DNA from: UBA5287 sp041672395
GTDB lineage: Bacteria > Bacteroidota > Bacteroidia > Bacteroidales > Dysgonomonadaceae
Length of the DNA stretch: 64,000 nt
Assembly: GCA_041672395.1 (NCBI GenBank)
Contig: JBAYZS010000001.1
Coordinates: 26,477 to 90,476 of the forward strand
Direction of reading: 5' to 3'
The notes beneath the pieces are model-generated. The model saw only the letters and a list, made by a program, of their open reading frames with translations. It was not told the origin of the DNA and did no database searches. Made by a program: the position numbers and the translations under genes. Below are positions 23,849 to 31,635 of this stretch, in pieces. Every line of letters starts with the position of its first letter. The first letter of the stretch is position 1.

Positions 23849-24757
23849 TCATTCATTTTCATCTTTGTACTCCTGCAATATTTCTATATCATTTTTTATT
23901 AATCCAATGGTTTGCGGATAGTGTTGCTTTAAAAATGGTATTATTTCTTCAAGTTTGTCTATTGGATAATTATTGTATTTGTTTATTTGATTATTTGCCT
24001 TATAGTATTGTGTTCTTAAATGCTTTAAGGTTGTTTCAATCTTATGCTTTTCTATAAAGGTGTTTAGTTTTGCAATTTTTGTTTTGCTTTTCGGGAGTAG
24101 GTTTGTAGTATCTGCATAATGAAAAATAGCCCCCCACTGTAAAACAGTTAAGTTGCTGTATTTGCTTTCTTGTTTGTCGGGTTGCTCTGAATACTTATCG
24201 TTTGTTGCGTGGAAATCTTTAAAAATGGTTGGGTTCAGCTTTATGTATTTGTCCGCTTCGCTTAATAGTCCGCTTTCTTTGCCAAACTCTTTTAATCGTT
24301 CAAGTGTAAAAGAAGAGAAAACAGTACTTTTCGCAGATACCCATCCGTTTAAGCTCATCCATCCGCCATTATGAAAGTAACTTGCTTTTAAGGCTTCTAC
24401 ATGATTTTCTGTATCAATAGTAGTCAAATCTTTCATTGTCAGTCTGTACTCATCACTGAATTGCTTAACTCCCTCTTTGTAACCCTCTGTGTAAATAGCT
24501 AATAAGTCTTTTGGGTTTATTTCATATCTCTCAAGAGTAATGCTGTTTTGTGCCCGTATGGGTTCAATTGAGAAAAATAAGACTGCCAAATGTTGAGAAT
24601 ATACATTTACATCTCCATTTATCTCAATGTATTCGCTATCTGTTTCTCTTGGTGTTAAATTAACTTCTCCGTTTTGCTCTGCTTTTTTATTAAACTCACT
24701 CACAAAACAACAAATGTTTTTAAAGTCTTTTTCTTTAATTTTGCTCATCGTTTTCAT
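23849..24757 (-). CDS. Element protein of unknown function, 302 aa
   Basis: Starts 7 bp after the integrase stop codon (an in-frame ATG three codons later, MSKIKEKDF, is equally good). I recognise no family. The N-terminal half is mixed alpha/beta and contains SEYIEINGDVNVYSQHLAVLF and a hydrophobic/aromatic middle (YFHNGGWMSLNGWVSAK). The C-terminal 100 residues are helical and lysine-rich (LPKSKTKIAKLNTFIEKHK, TLKHLRTQYYKANNQI). Genes in this position next to the integrase of Bacteroidota islands are often conserved hypotheticals. Control of excision or a cargo function, such as phage interference, are possibilities without direct support. Confidence 0.55.
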   Translation of the reverse strand: MKTMSKIKEKDFKNICCFVSEFNKKAEQNGEVNLTPRETDSEYIEINGDVNVYSQHLAVLFFSIEPIRAQNSITLERYEINPKDLLAIYTEGYKEGVKQFSDEYRLTMKDLTTIDTENHVEALKASYFHNGGWMSLNGWVSAKSTVFSSFTLERLKEFGKESGLLSEADKYIKLNPTIFKDFHATNDKYSEQPDKQESKYSNLTVLQWGAIFHYADTTNLLPKSKTKIAKLNTFIEKHKIETTLKHLRTQYYKANNQINKYNNYPIDKLEEIIPFLKQHYPQTIGLIKNDIEILQEYKDENE

Positions 24758-24764
24758 AGTACTA

Positions 24765-26018
24765 TTATTTTAAGTTCAACATTAAATCGTATGCTTCAAC
24801 GGCTGTGTCTTTTGAAGTTTTGCCAATGTACTTTAATAGCATTGCTTCTGTTCCATGTCCTGTAATATCTTTAATAAAAGAAGTTGGTAATTTGCCGTAA
24901 AAGTTTGTAGCAAATGAACGCCTTCCAACGTGTGAGGTAATAAGTTGCCATTTTGGATAAACACCCACTTCTTTACGTATACCTAAATCGGTAACGGTTG
25001 CAACTTTGCCCTCTATCTTTTCGTTTATTTGAGCCATACGACAAACATCTTTGATATAGTCGTTATATCTTTGGTCGCTTATTGTATGTGGAAAGTTGCC
25101 GTTTCTTTTCTTTAAAATGTCTTTTACAATAGGCACTAAAGGAATAGAAACGTTCTTATCGGTTTTAAGCTGTCTTATATCAATAAATGCTCTACCGCCT
25201 TGCTTCCGTATCATATCAGGTGTAAACCTCTTAAAGTCGCTTATTCGTTGCCCTGTGTAGCATGATATAATTAACCAATCTCTTACACTATCTAAATGTT
25301 TAGGTAGGTTTTGCAAATCACTTATTCGTTGCAACTCATCTACTGTTAGATATATTTTAAAAGCGGGTGTGTCTTTAATTCCTGTGGATAACAAATATAA
25401 ATTCTTGTTTACCTCAATATCATATTGTTGTGCTTCTTTGCAAACACCTCTAATGATTTTAAAATTATCGTTGATAACTGAATTATCGTACTGCTTCTCT
25501 TTGCTCCAATTAATAAAGTCGGTCAAAAATGATTTGTCAACATCTTTTATTTTGTACTTACGGTTTTTATCATTCTCAAAGTTTTCTATCTTATTACGAA
25601 CAACCTTCAATTTTCGCAATGTGCTTGCTTTTATGGTTTGTTTCTTGGTGGATAAATAAAAATCAAAGAATTGTAGTAAATTATCAGGTATTGAAGTCTC
25701 GTTTTTTGGTTTATAGAAATTACTTACAACATCTTTGAGCCAATCTTTTTGAATGGTGCTTGTTTCTTGCTGGTATTGTGCAATAATAAATTTCTCTATT
25801 TCTTGCAAATGCTTATCAATTTCGGTTTTTAGGTTTGCTTTTTCAACATCTCTAAATCGGGTGTTGCTTTTGTACTCATTCCAAAACTCTTTTGATACTT
25901 CAAAGTTAGTTCGGGTGTAGTAAGATTTAAATTTATCGTTGCTATCTTTGAAAGTAAATCTTATTTCTATGTTTGCAACATCTTTCTTGCTTCTGTATTG
26001 AAAATTTACGTTGCCCAT
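24765..26018 (-). CDS. int: Tyrosine site-specific integrase
   Basis: A 417-aa phage/conjugative-element integrase. The N-terminal arm-binding domain of the Bacteroidota type covers about residues 1-95 (FTFKDSNDKFKSYYTRTNFEVSK is split by its helix) and a SAM-like core-binding domain about 110-205. The catalytic domain has R258 (TGQRISD), K286 (TDK), H363 and R366 (HVGRR), H388 (GHG) and the nucleophile Y397 (LKYIG). The full catalytic set is present, so the protein is probably active. It lies at the right end next to attR and reads inward. Its upstream region holds the right-end arm-type repeats, so binding there may also repress its own promoter. Confidence 0.92.
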   Translation of the reverse strand: MGNVNFQYRSKKDVANIEIRFTFKDSNDKFKSYYTRTNFEVSKEFWNEYKSNTRFRDVEKANLKTEIDKHLQEIEKFIIAQYQQETSTIQKDWLKDVVSNFYKPKNETSIPDNLLQFFDFYLSTKKQTIKASTLRKLKVVRNKIENFENDKNRKYKIKDVDKSFLTDFINWSKEKQYDNSVINDNFKIIRGVCKEAQQYDIEVNKNLYLLSTGIKDTPAFKIYLTVDELQRISDLQNLPKHLDSVRDWLIISCYTGQRISDFKRFTPDMIRKQGGRAFIDIRQLKTDKNVSIPLVPIVKDILKKRNGNFPHTISDQRYNDYIKDVCRMAQINEKIEGKVATVTDLGIRKEVGVYPKWQLITSHVGRRSFATNFYGKLPTSFIKDITGHGTEAMLLKYIGKTSKDTAVEAYDLMLNLK

Positions 26019-26065
26019 TGTGATATTGTTTTTATGTTTATCTCTTTAGTCCAAAGATACGAAAA

Positions 26066-26186
26066 ATGAACGAGAAATGAACAAAAAAAACGAACAAATA
26101 AGCATTTTAATGAACAAATAAAAACAACTGTAATACTACAAACGTTTGTTAGTGTGGGTTTAATGTGTATATTTGTATTTGTTCAT
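26066..26186. repeat. Integrase arm-type sites at the right end
   Basis: ATGAAC at 26066 and 26077 (11-bp spacing as at the left end), CGAACAAATA at 26091, ATGAACAAATA at 26110-26120, and its perfect inverted copy TATTTGTTCAT at 26176-26186. All lie between the integrase start and attR. Confidence 0.55.
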
Positions 26187-26216
26187 TCGGTACTGTTTGG
26201 GTGGTTGTGATACCTC

Positions 26217-26225
26217 CGGGGTCAC
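26217..26225. repeat. attR core (9-bp direct repeat)
   Basis: CGGGGTCAC, identical to the tRNA 3' end at 18984-18992. The preceding bases do not match the tRNA T-arm, so this is a short attachment remnant and not a second tRNA gene. Confidence 0.75.
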
Positions 26226-26260
26226 AAGGAAGCTTGCTTAATTAGCAGGTTTCCTTTTTT
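26226..26260 (+). terminator. Displaced native terminator of tRNA-Lys
   Basis: AAGGAAGCTTGCT and AGCAGGTTTCCTT form a stem-loop with a T-run, starting immediately after attR. Before integration it would have followed the tRNA directly. Confidence 0.65.
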
Positions 26261-26275
26261 TAATTAGAAAAACAC

Positions 26276-27040
26276 CTACTCTTCAGTACCAGTTTGCATG
26301 GGGACAAAAATAAAATCTCCATGTTCCGATATATTGAAATTATCTTCATTTATTCGCTTAATGACAGTCATTTTCTGCCCTTGCCTTCCTCCAAGGGGAA
26401 CAACCATCCATCCTCCAACTCGCAATTGCCTTAACAATTTCTTCGGAATCTCTTCAGGTGCAGCTGTAACCAGAATCTTGTCGAAAGGTGCATGTTCCGG
26501 TAATCCTTCAAAACCATCTCCAAAAAACAGTTTTGGATAATACCCTAACTTGTTGAGTCTTTTTTTAGCTTTCAAATGAAGTTCATAATACCGCTCAATG
26601 CTGTAAACTTCTACATCCATTTCACAAAGGATTGCCGCTTGATAACCGCTTCCTGTACCAATCTCCAACACTTTTTCGCCAGGTTTCAATTTCAAAAGTT
26701 CGGTCTGATATGCCACAGTGTATGGCTGGGAGATGGTCTGCCCTTTTTCAATCTTTAACGGCTCATCAATATAGGCATATTCCCTTAAATTTGTATCAAC
26801 GAATAAATGCCTTGGAACCTTGCCAATGGCGGTCAAAACCCGTTCATCACTAATCCTTTTTCTTCTCAGCTCTTTTGAGAGGTTTTCGGCTTCTTGTAGA
26901 TTGTTTTGGAATGCACCAGACATAGTTGAATCAGATTTATCATTTTGTCTTTTTGTCGTATTCGATGTGCAGTTGAGAGTTACGGTGCAGAAAAAGATAA
27001 AAATGAATAGTGAAAAAAAATGTATTGTTCTTGTCTTCAT
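26276..27040 (-). CDS. pcm: Protein-L-isoaspartate O-methyltransferase, possibly exported
   Basis: Repairs isoaspartyl residues in aged proteins by SAM-dependent methylation. The family core is clear: RVLTAIGKVPRHLFVD, then YTVAYQTELLKL, the SAM motif VLEIGTGSGYQAAIL, and the C-terminal GGWMVVPLGG. From the ATG at 27038-27040 the protein is 254 aa and begins with a signal-peptide-like stretch (basic MKTRT, then a long hydrophobic run ending near TLNC). From an internal ATG at 26921-26923 it would be 215 aa, the usual cytosolic size. The Cys after the hydrophobic run has a poor lipobox. I annotate the long form; which one is made is open. Confidence 0.82.
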   Translation of the reverse strand: MKTRTIHFFSLFIFIFFCTVTLNCTSNTTKRQNDKSDSTMSGAFQNNLQEAENLSKELRRKRISDERVLTAIGKVPRHLFVDTNLREYAYIDEPLKIEKGQTISQPYTVAYQTELLKLKPGEKVLEIGTGSGYQAAILCEMDVEVYSIERYYELHLKAKKRLNKLGYYPKLFFGDGFEGLPEHAPFDKILVTAAPEEIPKKLLRQLRVGGWMVVPLGGRQGQKMTVIKRINEDNFNISEHGDFIFVPMQTGTEE

Positions 27041-27133
27041 ATAAGTTAGACAATAATAAAGAAAATTCAAAGATAATGATTATCTCTTTCTTATATAAAC
27101 ACTTTAGAAAGAACTTTATTTGTGAAAATGTTG

Positions 27134-27141
27134 TATTTTTG
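27134..27141 (+). promoter_or_regulatory. -7 box for the DMT-family gene
   Basis: TATTTTTG matches TAnnTTTG, 21 bp before the ATG at 27163. Confidence 0.4.
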
Positions 27142-27162
27142 CGCAATTTTTTGTGAATTTCT

Positions 27163-27528
27163 ATGAATTATATACTTACTATAGGACTATTGGTGATCTC
27201 CAATATTTTTATGACGTTTGCATGGTATGGTCATCTGAAACTGGCTGAAAACAGCTGGTTCAACAAGTTGCCGATCTTTGGTGTCATCGTAATCAGCTGG
27301 CTTATTGCCTTTTTTGAATACTGTTTTCAGGTGCCCGCGAACCGTATTGGTTTCGAAGGTAACGGCGGTAATTTTTCCCTTTTGCAGTTAAAAGTCATGC
27401 AAGAAGTAATTACGCTTCTGATATTTGTAGTCTTTTCTTCTATCGCATTTCAAACGCAAATAAGGTTGAATCATCTGATCGGATTTGTTTTCCTTATTTT
27501 CGCTGTATATTTCATTTTTAAACAGTAG
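27163..27528 (+). CDS. DMT family (DUF486) membrane protein
   Basis: A 121-aa inner-membrane protein with four hydrophobic segments, the size of a small multidrug resistance-like unit. The conserved DUF486 signature is visible: FMTFAWYGHLK near the first loop, then ISWLIAFFEYCFQVPANRIG, and the ending VFLIFAVYFIFKQ. Function is unknown; DUF486 proteins are grouped with drug/metabolite transporters. It is divergent from pcm and precedes the TonB receptor by 82 bp. Confidence 0.88.
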   Translation: MNYILTIGLLVISNIFMTFAWYGHLKLAENSWFNKLPIFGVIVISWLIAFFEYCFQVPANRIGFEGNGGNFSLLQLKVMQEVITLLIFVVFSSIAFQTQIRLNHLIGFVFLIFAVYFIFKQ

Positions 27529-27610
27529 GATTAAATGAGATATACCGATTTAATTGTTGACAGGCAATAAATATTTGCGTTTCTTTGTATTAAATTATAA
27601 ATCAAATTAT

Positions 27611-29992
27611 ATGTCCAAAATAAAACAATTGCTGGTATCAAGTGTACTACTTTGTAATGTATTTGCATCTTTTTCGATCGGAAATATGCCGGAAAAAGAT
27701 ACAAATCAAAAAGATACAGTCAAAGTTTATTATTTGAATGAAGTGGTGGTAACATCATCTGTAAAAGAAACTAATGAGCTGAATAATATGCCGACAGCTG
27801 TGACTGTTGTGTCACCCAAGCAGTTACAGGATAGCCAGATCGAGTCGCTACCAGATCTGAGTTCATATATTCCAAACTTTTTTATTCCTCAATATGGTTC
27901 CAAGGTATCCACGCCAATATATATTCGCGGTATTGGCGCTAGACTAGGTGCACAAACAGTTAGTTTGTACGTTGATAACGTGCCCAGTTTCAATCCTTCA
28001 GCGTTTGATTTTGAGTTTCAAGATATTCAACGAATAGAAGTTTTGCGAGGAGCTCAGGGTACTCTTTACGGAAGAAACGCTATTGGAGGAATAGTGAATC
28101 TGTATACACTCTCTCCATTCTCTTATCAAGGTACCCGTTTTACACTTAGTGGCGGTAATTACGGACAGTTATCAGCTATGGGATCTAATTATAGTAAGCT
28201 CTCTGATAATTTTGGACTCTCTGTCGCAGCATATTATAAACGCGATGATGGTTATTTCATGAACAGTTATACCAATAAAAAAGTAGATGATTCTGAAAAT
28301 GCCGGTGGTAAAGTTAAGTTTGAATGGCAAACAACCCCCAATTTTAAAGCAATGCTTTTTGCCAATTACGATTATGTATCAGGAGGAGCGTTTCCATATA
28401 TGCATATAGACTCCACTACTTCCAGATTCAATGAACCCTCTTCATACAATCGTCACTTATTTACAAACGGATTATCGCTTGATTGGACTAGAAACGATTA
28501 TAGCATTCACTCTAACACTGGATTTCAGTATTTGAAAGATGACATGAAAATGGATCAAGATTATACTTCCAATTCAGTATTTTCGATATCTCAGATGCAG
28601 GAGCAACATTCGTTAAGTCAAGAGATTACGTTGAAGTCCAGTACCGACCGTAGATATCGTTGGGTGGTAGGTGCTTTTGGTTTTATCGACCGTCGTGTGA
28701 TTGATACACCGGTATCACTAAAAGAAGATATGATAGCCTTTATGCAGAGTCATATGCCTGGCTTTATAACATATGATAATGATCAAATTGATTTACCGGG
28801 GATTTATACCAAACCATCCAATGGAGCTGCATTGTTTCATCAATCTACATTGACTGATTTCTTAGGTTTTGAAGGATTGTCAGCTACCGCAGGAGTTAGA
28901 TTTGACTATGAACATACCGGCATCGATTTTTCAACTGAAAGTAACGGTGGAGACATTACTGTGAGAGTTCCAGGTAGAAATATCGTCATACCTTTGGATG
29001 GAGATACCCTGATTGAAGGATCTTACCGAAAGGATTTTTGGAAGATATTACCTAAGTTCGCATTGCAATATCAGTTTTCTCCTACTTCTCAAATCTATCT
29101 TTCAGCCTCAAAAGGATATAAAACAGGCGGTTACAACGAACAGGTCTTTTCAGAGGTATTGCAAACAGCACTATATGAGTCTATCATTGGTCAGATGCCT
29201 CCGGGAATGGGAGGACCACCATCAAACCCTGATGAAAATGCAGCGAAGCCTACTTTGGAGGAAAAACTTTCATACGATCCTGAAACAAGCTGGACCTATG
29301 AATTGGGTGGTCGTTATGAGATGTTAGACAAGAAACTTTCATTGACTTATGCATTTTTCTATTCTCGTGTTAATGATATACAAATCATTGAGTTAAGGAA
29401 TATGGGCACATCTGGTCGCTCAATTAAAAATGCAGGGAAATCGACAAGCAAGGGTCTGGAATTAAGCTTAAAATATACCCCTGTAGACAATTTTTCATTA
29501 TATGGTGATTATGGTTTTGCTGATGCACGATTCTACAGTTATAAATTTGAGGGAGAAGATGAGGAAGAAAATCCCATAACTATCGATTATTCAGGAAATT
29601 ATATCCCGTTTGCTCCTCAGCACACTTTGAGTTTGGGAGCCAGCTACATATATAATTTCAATAATGATTTTTTTATCGATCGACTTATTACAAACATTCA
29701 ATATTCAGGTGTAGGGAAAATCTACTGGACAGAATCGAATAAAACAACACCTGCTGATGGTAATGATGGGGTAGAGCTTTATCAACCTTTTTATGGATTG
29801 GTCAATGGCAGTTTTTCAGCTGTAAAAGGTCCTTTCTCACTTGAGTTTTGGACAAAGAACTTATTCAATACTGAATACAATTCATTCCTTTTCGAAGCAT
29901 CAGATATGACTACAGGCAAGACGAATCAACTTGTTCAGCGCGGATACCCAATACGATTTGGTGCGACTTTACGATATACTTTTAACAAGTGA
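27611..29992 (+). CDS. TonB-dependent outer-membrane receptor
   Basis: Outer-membrane transporter of about 793 aa. The ATG at 27611 (MSKIKQLLVSS) is chosen because a signal peptide follows directly; an upstream in-frame ATG at 27554 would put 19 non-signal residues first. A TonB-box-like stretch near LNEVVVTSS is followed by the plug domain (PTAVTVVSPKQLQDS, IYIRGIGAR, IQRIEVLRGAQGTLYGRNAIGG) and the 22-strand barrel ending RFGATLRYTFNK. No SusD-type partner or siderophore genes are adjacent, so the ligand is unknown. It has no N-terminal carboxypeptidase-like domain, unlike the receptor at 34232. Confidence 0.9.
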   Translation: MSKIKQLLVSSVLLCNVFASFSIGNMPEKDTNQKDTVKVYYLNEVVVTSSVKETNELNNMPTAVTVVSPKQLQDSQIESLPDLSSYIPNFFIPQYGSKVSTPIYIRGIGARLGAQTVSLYVDNVPSFNPSAFDFEFQDIQRIEVLRGAQGTLYGRNAIGGIVNLYTLSPFSYQGTRFTLSGGNYGQLSAMGSNYSKLSDNFGLSVAAYYKRDDGYFMNSYTNKKVDDSENAGGKVKFEWQTTPNFKAMLFANYDYVSGGAFPYMHIDSTTSRFNEPSSYNRHLFTNGLSLDWTRNDYSIHSNTGFQYLKDDMKMDQDYTSNSVFSISQMQEQHSLSQEITLKSSTDRRYRWVVGAFGFIDRRVIDTPVSLKEDMIAFMQSHMPGFITYDNDQIDLPGIYTKPSNGAALFHQSTLTDFLGFEGLSATAGVRFDYEHTGIDFSTESNGGDITVRVPGRNIVIPLDGDTLIEGSYRKDFWKILPKFALQYQFSPTSQIYLSASKGYKTGGYNEQVFSEVLQTALYESIIGQMPPGMGGPPSNPDENAAKPTLEEKLSYDPETSWTYELGGRYEMLDKKLSLTYAFFYSRVNDIQIIELRNMGTSGRSIKNAGKSTSKGLELSLKYTPVDNFSLYGDYGFADARFYSYKFEGEDEEENPITIDYSGNYIPFAPQHTLSLGASYIYNFNNDFFIDRLITNIQYSGVGKIYWTESNKTTPADGNDGVELYQPFYGLVNGSFSAVKGPFSLEFWTKNLFNTEYNSFLFEASDMTTGKTNQLVQRGYPIRFGATLRYTFNK

Positions 29993-30090
29993 TTTATCAA
30001 ATGTCATCTTTATTCCCTCTTTGAAATGTTGGGTATCTTTTGCTATGGAGGATTGTTAAGTGGTTTTTATGAAGCATAAAAAATATTTTA

Positions 30091-30098
30091 TACATTTG
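30091..30098 (+). promoter_or_regulatory. -7 box upstream of the glycosyltransferase cluster
   Basis: TACATTTG matches TAnnTTTG. It lies 143 bp before the GT2 start, so if used it gives a long leader. I see no strong structure in that leader. Confidence 0.35.
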
Positions 30099-30241
30099 CA
30101 GGTTATTGGATAACTCAACTTAAAAAGTATAATACATCTGTTGTAGATTCAAATTTATACGCACTAAACGAGAAAAGTCAGCAAATGATGTTGATTAAGT
30201 GAATACTTATAACGCACAATTATAGAACTTTAGCGAGCGAA

Positions 30242-30985
30242 ATGGAAGAAAACGAAAATAGTACCAATAAATATAGGTTTACGATTATTGTACCTGTATA
30301 CAACGAAGAAGACAACATATACACATTAGAAGCAAAATTAAAGCAGTATCTTCTCAATTCAATTTTCTCCACATGTGTTTTGTTTGTTAATGATAGTTCT
30401 AAAGACGATAGTCTAAAAAGACTTCGTGAAATATGTGTGCGAAACAGCCATTTCTTCTATCTCAATCTTGAAAGAAACGGAGGATTGAGTGCTGCTTTAA
30501 AAGCAGGTATTGATGCTTGTTTTTCCAATTTTGTGGGATATATGGATGCAGATCTGCAGACTGATCCGGAAGATTTTAATCTGTTGCTTCGGGATATAGG
30601 AGATTACGAAATGGTGACTGGAATAAGAGCAAACCGAAAGGACTCTTTTTTCAAAAACCTGCAATCTAAAATTGCAAACGGATATCGGCGAATGATGACG
30701 AACGATGGAATTTCTGATACCGGATGTCCACTAAAAGTGATGCATACCGATGTTGCAAAGCGGGTGCCTTTTTTTAATGGAATGCACCGGTTCTTGCCTG
30801 CATTAATCCTATTACAAAACGGAAAAATCAAACAGACACCCGTTCGACATTATCCTCGTATGGCTGGGACATCCAAATATAATTTATGGAATCGTTTATC
30901 CGGACCATTTATTGACTGCTTTGCCTATCGATGGATGAAGAAACGTTATATAAATTATCATGTTAATGAAAATAACTTGAATTAA
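30242..30985 (+). CDS. Family 2 glycosyltransferase, polyprenyl-phosphate sugar synthase type
   Basis: A 247-aa GT2 enzyme of the dolichol-phosphate mannose synthase/ArnC/GtrB group, which moves a sugar from a nucleotide onto a polyprenyl phosphate. The N-terminus IIVPVYNEEDNI, the ERNGGLSAALKAG block and the catalytic DADLQTDPED (D102/D104) are characteristic. The C-terminal pair of membrane helices seen in GtrB and ArnC is missing, so the enzyme is peripheral or soluble. It heads a tight four-gene set (gap 2 bp, overlap 11 bp, gap 10 bp) with a flippase-like protein, a polyprenyl-sugar-dependent transferase and a nucleotide-sugar epimerase. Confidence 0.87.
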   Translation: MEENENSTNKYRFTIIVPVYNEEDNIYTLEAKLKQYLLNSIFSTCVLFVNDSSKDDSLKRLREICVRNSHFFYLNLERNGGLSAALKAGIDACFSNFVGYMDADLQTDPEDFNLLLRDIGDYEMVTGIRANRKDSFFKNLQSKIANGYRRMMTNDGISDTGCPLKVMHTDVAKRVPFFNGMHRFLPALILLQNGKIKQTPVRHYPRMAGTSKYNLWNRLSGPFIDCFAYRWMKKRYINYHVNENNLN

Positions 30986-30987
30986 AA

Positions 30988-31635
30988 ATGCATGTTGATA
31001 ACATCTGGATTTTTGCGATCGGATTCTTGGCGCAAATATTCTTCTCTACGCGTATCCTCTATCAATGGATTGTGTCTGAGAAAGCAGGGAAAGTACTATC
31101 TCCTCCTGCTTTTTGGATTCTGAGTGTTTTAGGTTCATATGTTCTTTTCATATACGGTGTGTTGCGTGACGATTTTTCCATCATACTCGGTCAGCTTATC
31201 TCTTATTATATCTATTTGTGGAACTTGAAAATGCAAGACCAATGGAAAAAAATAGCTGCTATCTTCAAAGTAGTTCTGGTCCTTACGCCGATAGCTGCAA
31301 TAGGAATTTTGCTTCGAGATCTCACAGGATTTATCGAAACCTTTTTCAATAATAAAGACGTACCGATGTGGCTGTTGATTTTTGGATCGGCAGGACAGAC
31401 AATATTTTCTTTGCGATTTATTTATCAGTTTTTGTTTTCTGTCAAACATCACGAGTCAACCCTTCCTATTGGTTTTTGGATTATCAGTTTGTTGGGTTCT
31501 TCTATCATAATCAGCTATGCTATTTTTCGACAAGATCCGGTGCTGCTCCTGGGACAGTTATTTGGATTTATCGCATATATCCGGAATATAATGATTGCAT
31601 TAAAAACCAAGAAAATCAGCGCTTATGAAGAGTAA
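30988..31635 (+). CDS. Tandem LAB_N (lipid-A-disaccharide synthase N-terminal-like) membrane protein
   Basis: A 215-aa integral membrane protein made of two homologous halves. Half one has AQIFFSTRILYQWIVSEK ... FWILSVLGSYVLFIYG ... LGQLISYYIY. Half two repeats it as GQTIFSLRFIYQFLFSVK ... FWIISLLGSSIIISYA ... LGQLFGFIAY. Each half has three hydrophobic segments, so the topology resembles PQ-loop/SWEET-type tandem carriers. LAB_N proteins are often found next to GT2 and GT39 genes; the biochemical role is not known to me. Position between the synthase and the transferase makes a polyprenyl-phosphate-sugar flippase a reasonable guess. Confidence 0.85.
   Translation: MHVDNIWIFAIGFLAQIFFSTRILYQWIVSEKAGKVLSPPAFWILSVLGSYVLFIYGVLRDDFSIILGQLISYYIYLWNLKMQDQWKKIAAIFKVVLVLTPIAAIGILLRDLTGFIETFFNNKDVPMWLLIFGSAGQTIFSLRFIYQFLFSVKHHESTLPIGFWIISLLGSSIIISYAIFRQDPVLLLGQLFGFIAYIRNIMIALKTKKISAYEE

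Larger units (their letters stand above)
18984..26225. mobile_element. Integrative element in tRNA-Lys, satellite-like (7.2 kb)
   Basis: The element lies between two copies of CGGGGTCAC, at 18984-18992 (inside the tRNA 3' end) and 26217-26225. Gene content on the minus strand, from the right end: tyrosine integrase, unknown 302-aa protein, excisionase-like HTH protein, winged-helix protein, primase-like/SF3-helicase-like protein, then three small proteins. It also has an iteron-flanked AT-rich origin-like region, matching ATGAAC arm repeats at both ends and several tandem repeats near the left end. No relaxase, type IV secretion, capsid, tail or lysis gene is visible. Known families with this layout are SaPI/PICI phage satellites and small integrative plasmid-like elements. 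I infer a satellite or autonomous-replication island; mobility is untested. Confidence 0.8.

Noticed and set aside
26211..26225. A second tRNA gene or tRNA fragment at the right end
   Set aside because: Only nine bases match the tRNA 3' end; no T-arm, anticodon arm or D-arm precedes them. It is the attR remnant.
18984..26225. Mobilizable or conjugative element (IME/ICE)
   Set aside because: No relaxase, coupling protein or secretion gene could be recognised in any frame. Mobilisation by an oriT alone remains possible but is unsupported.
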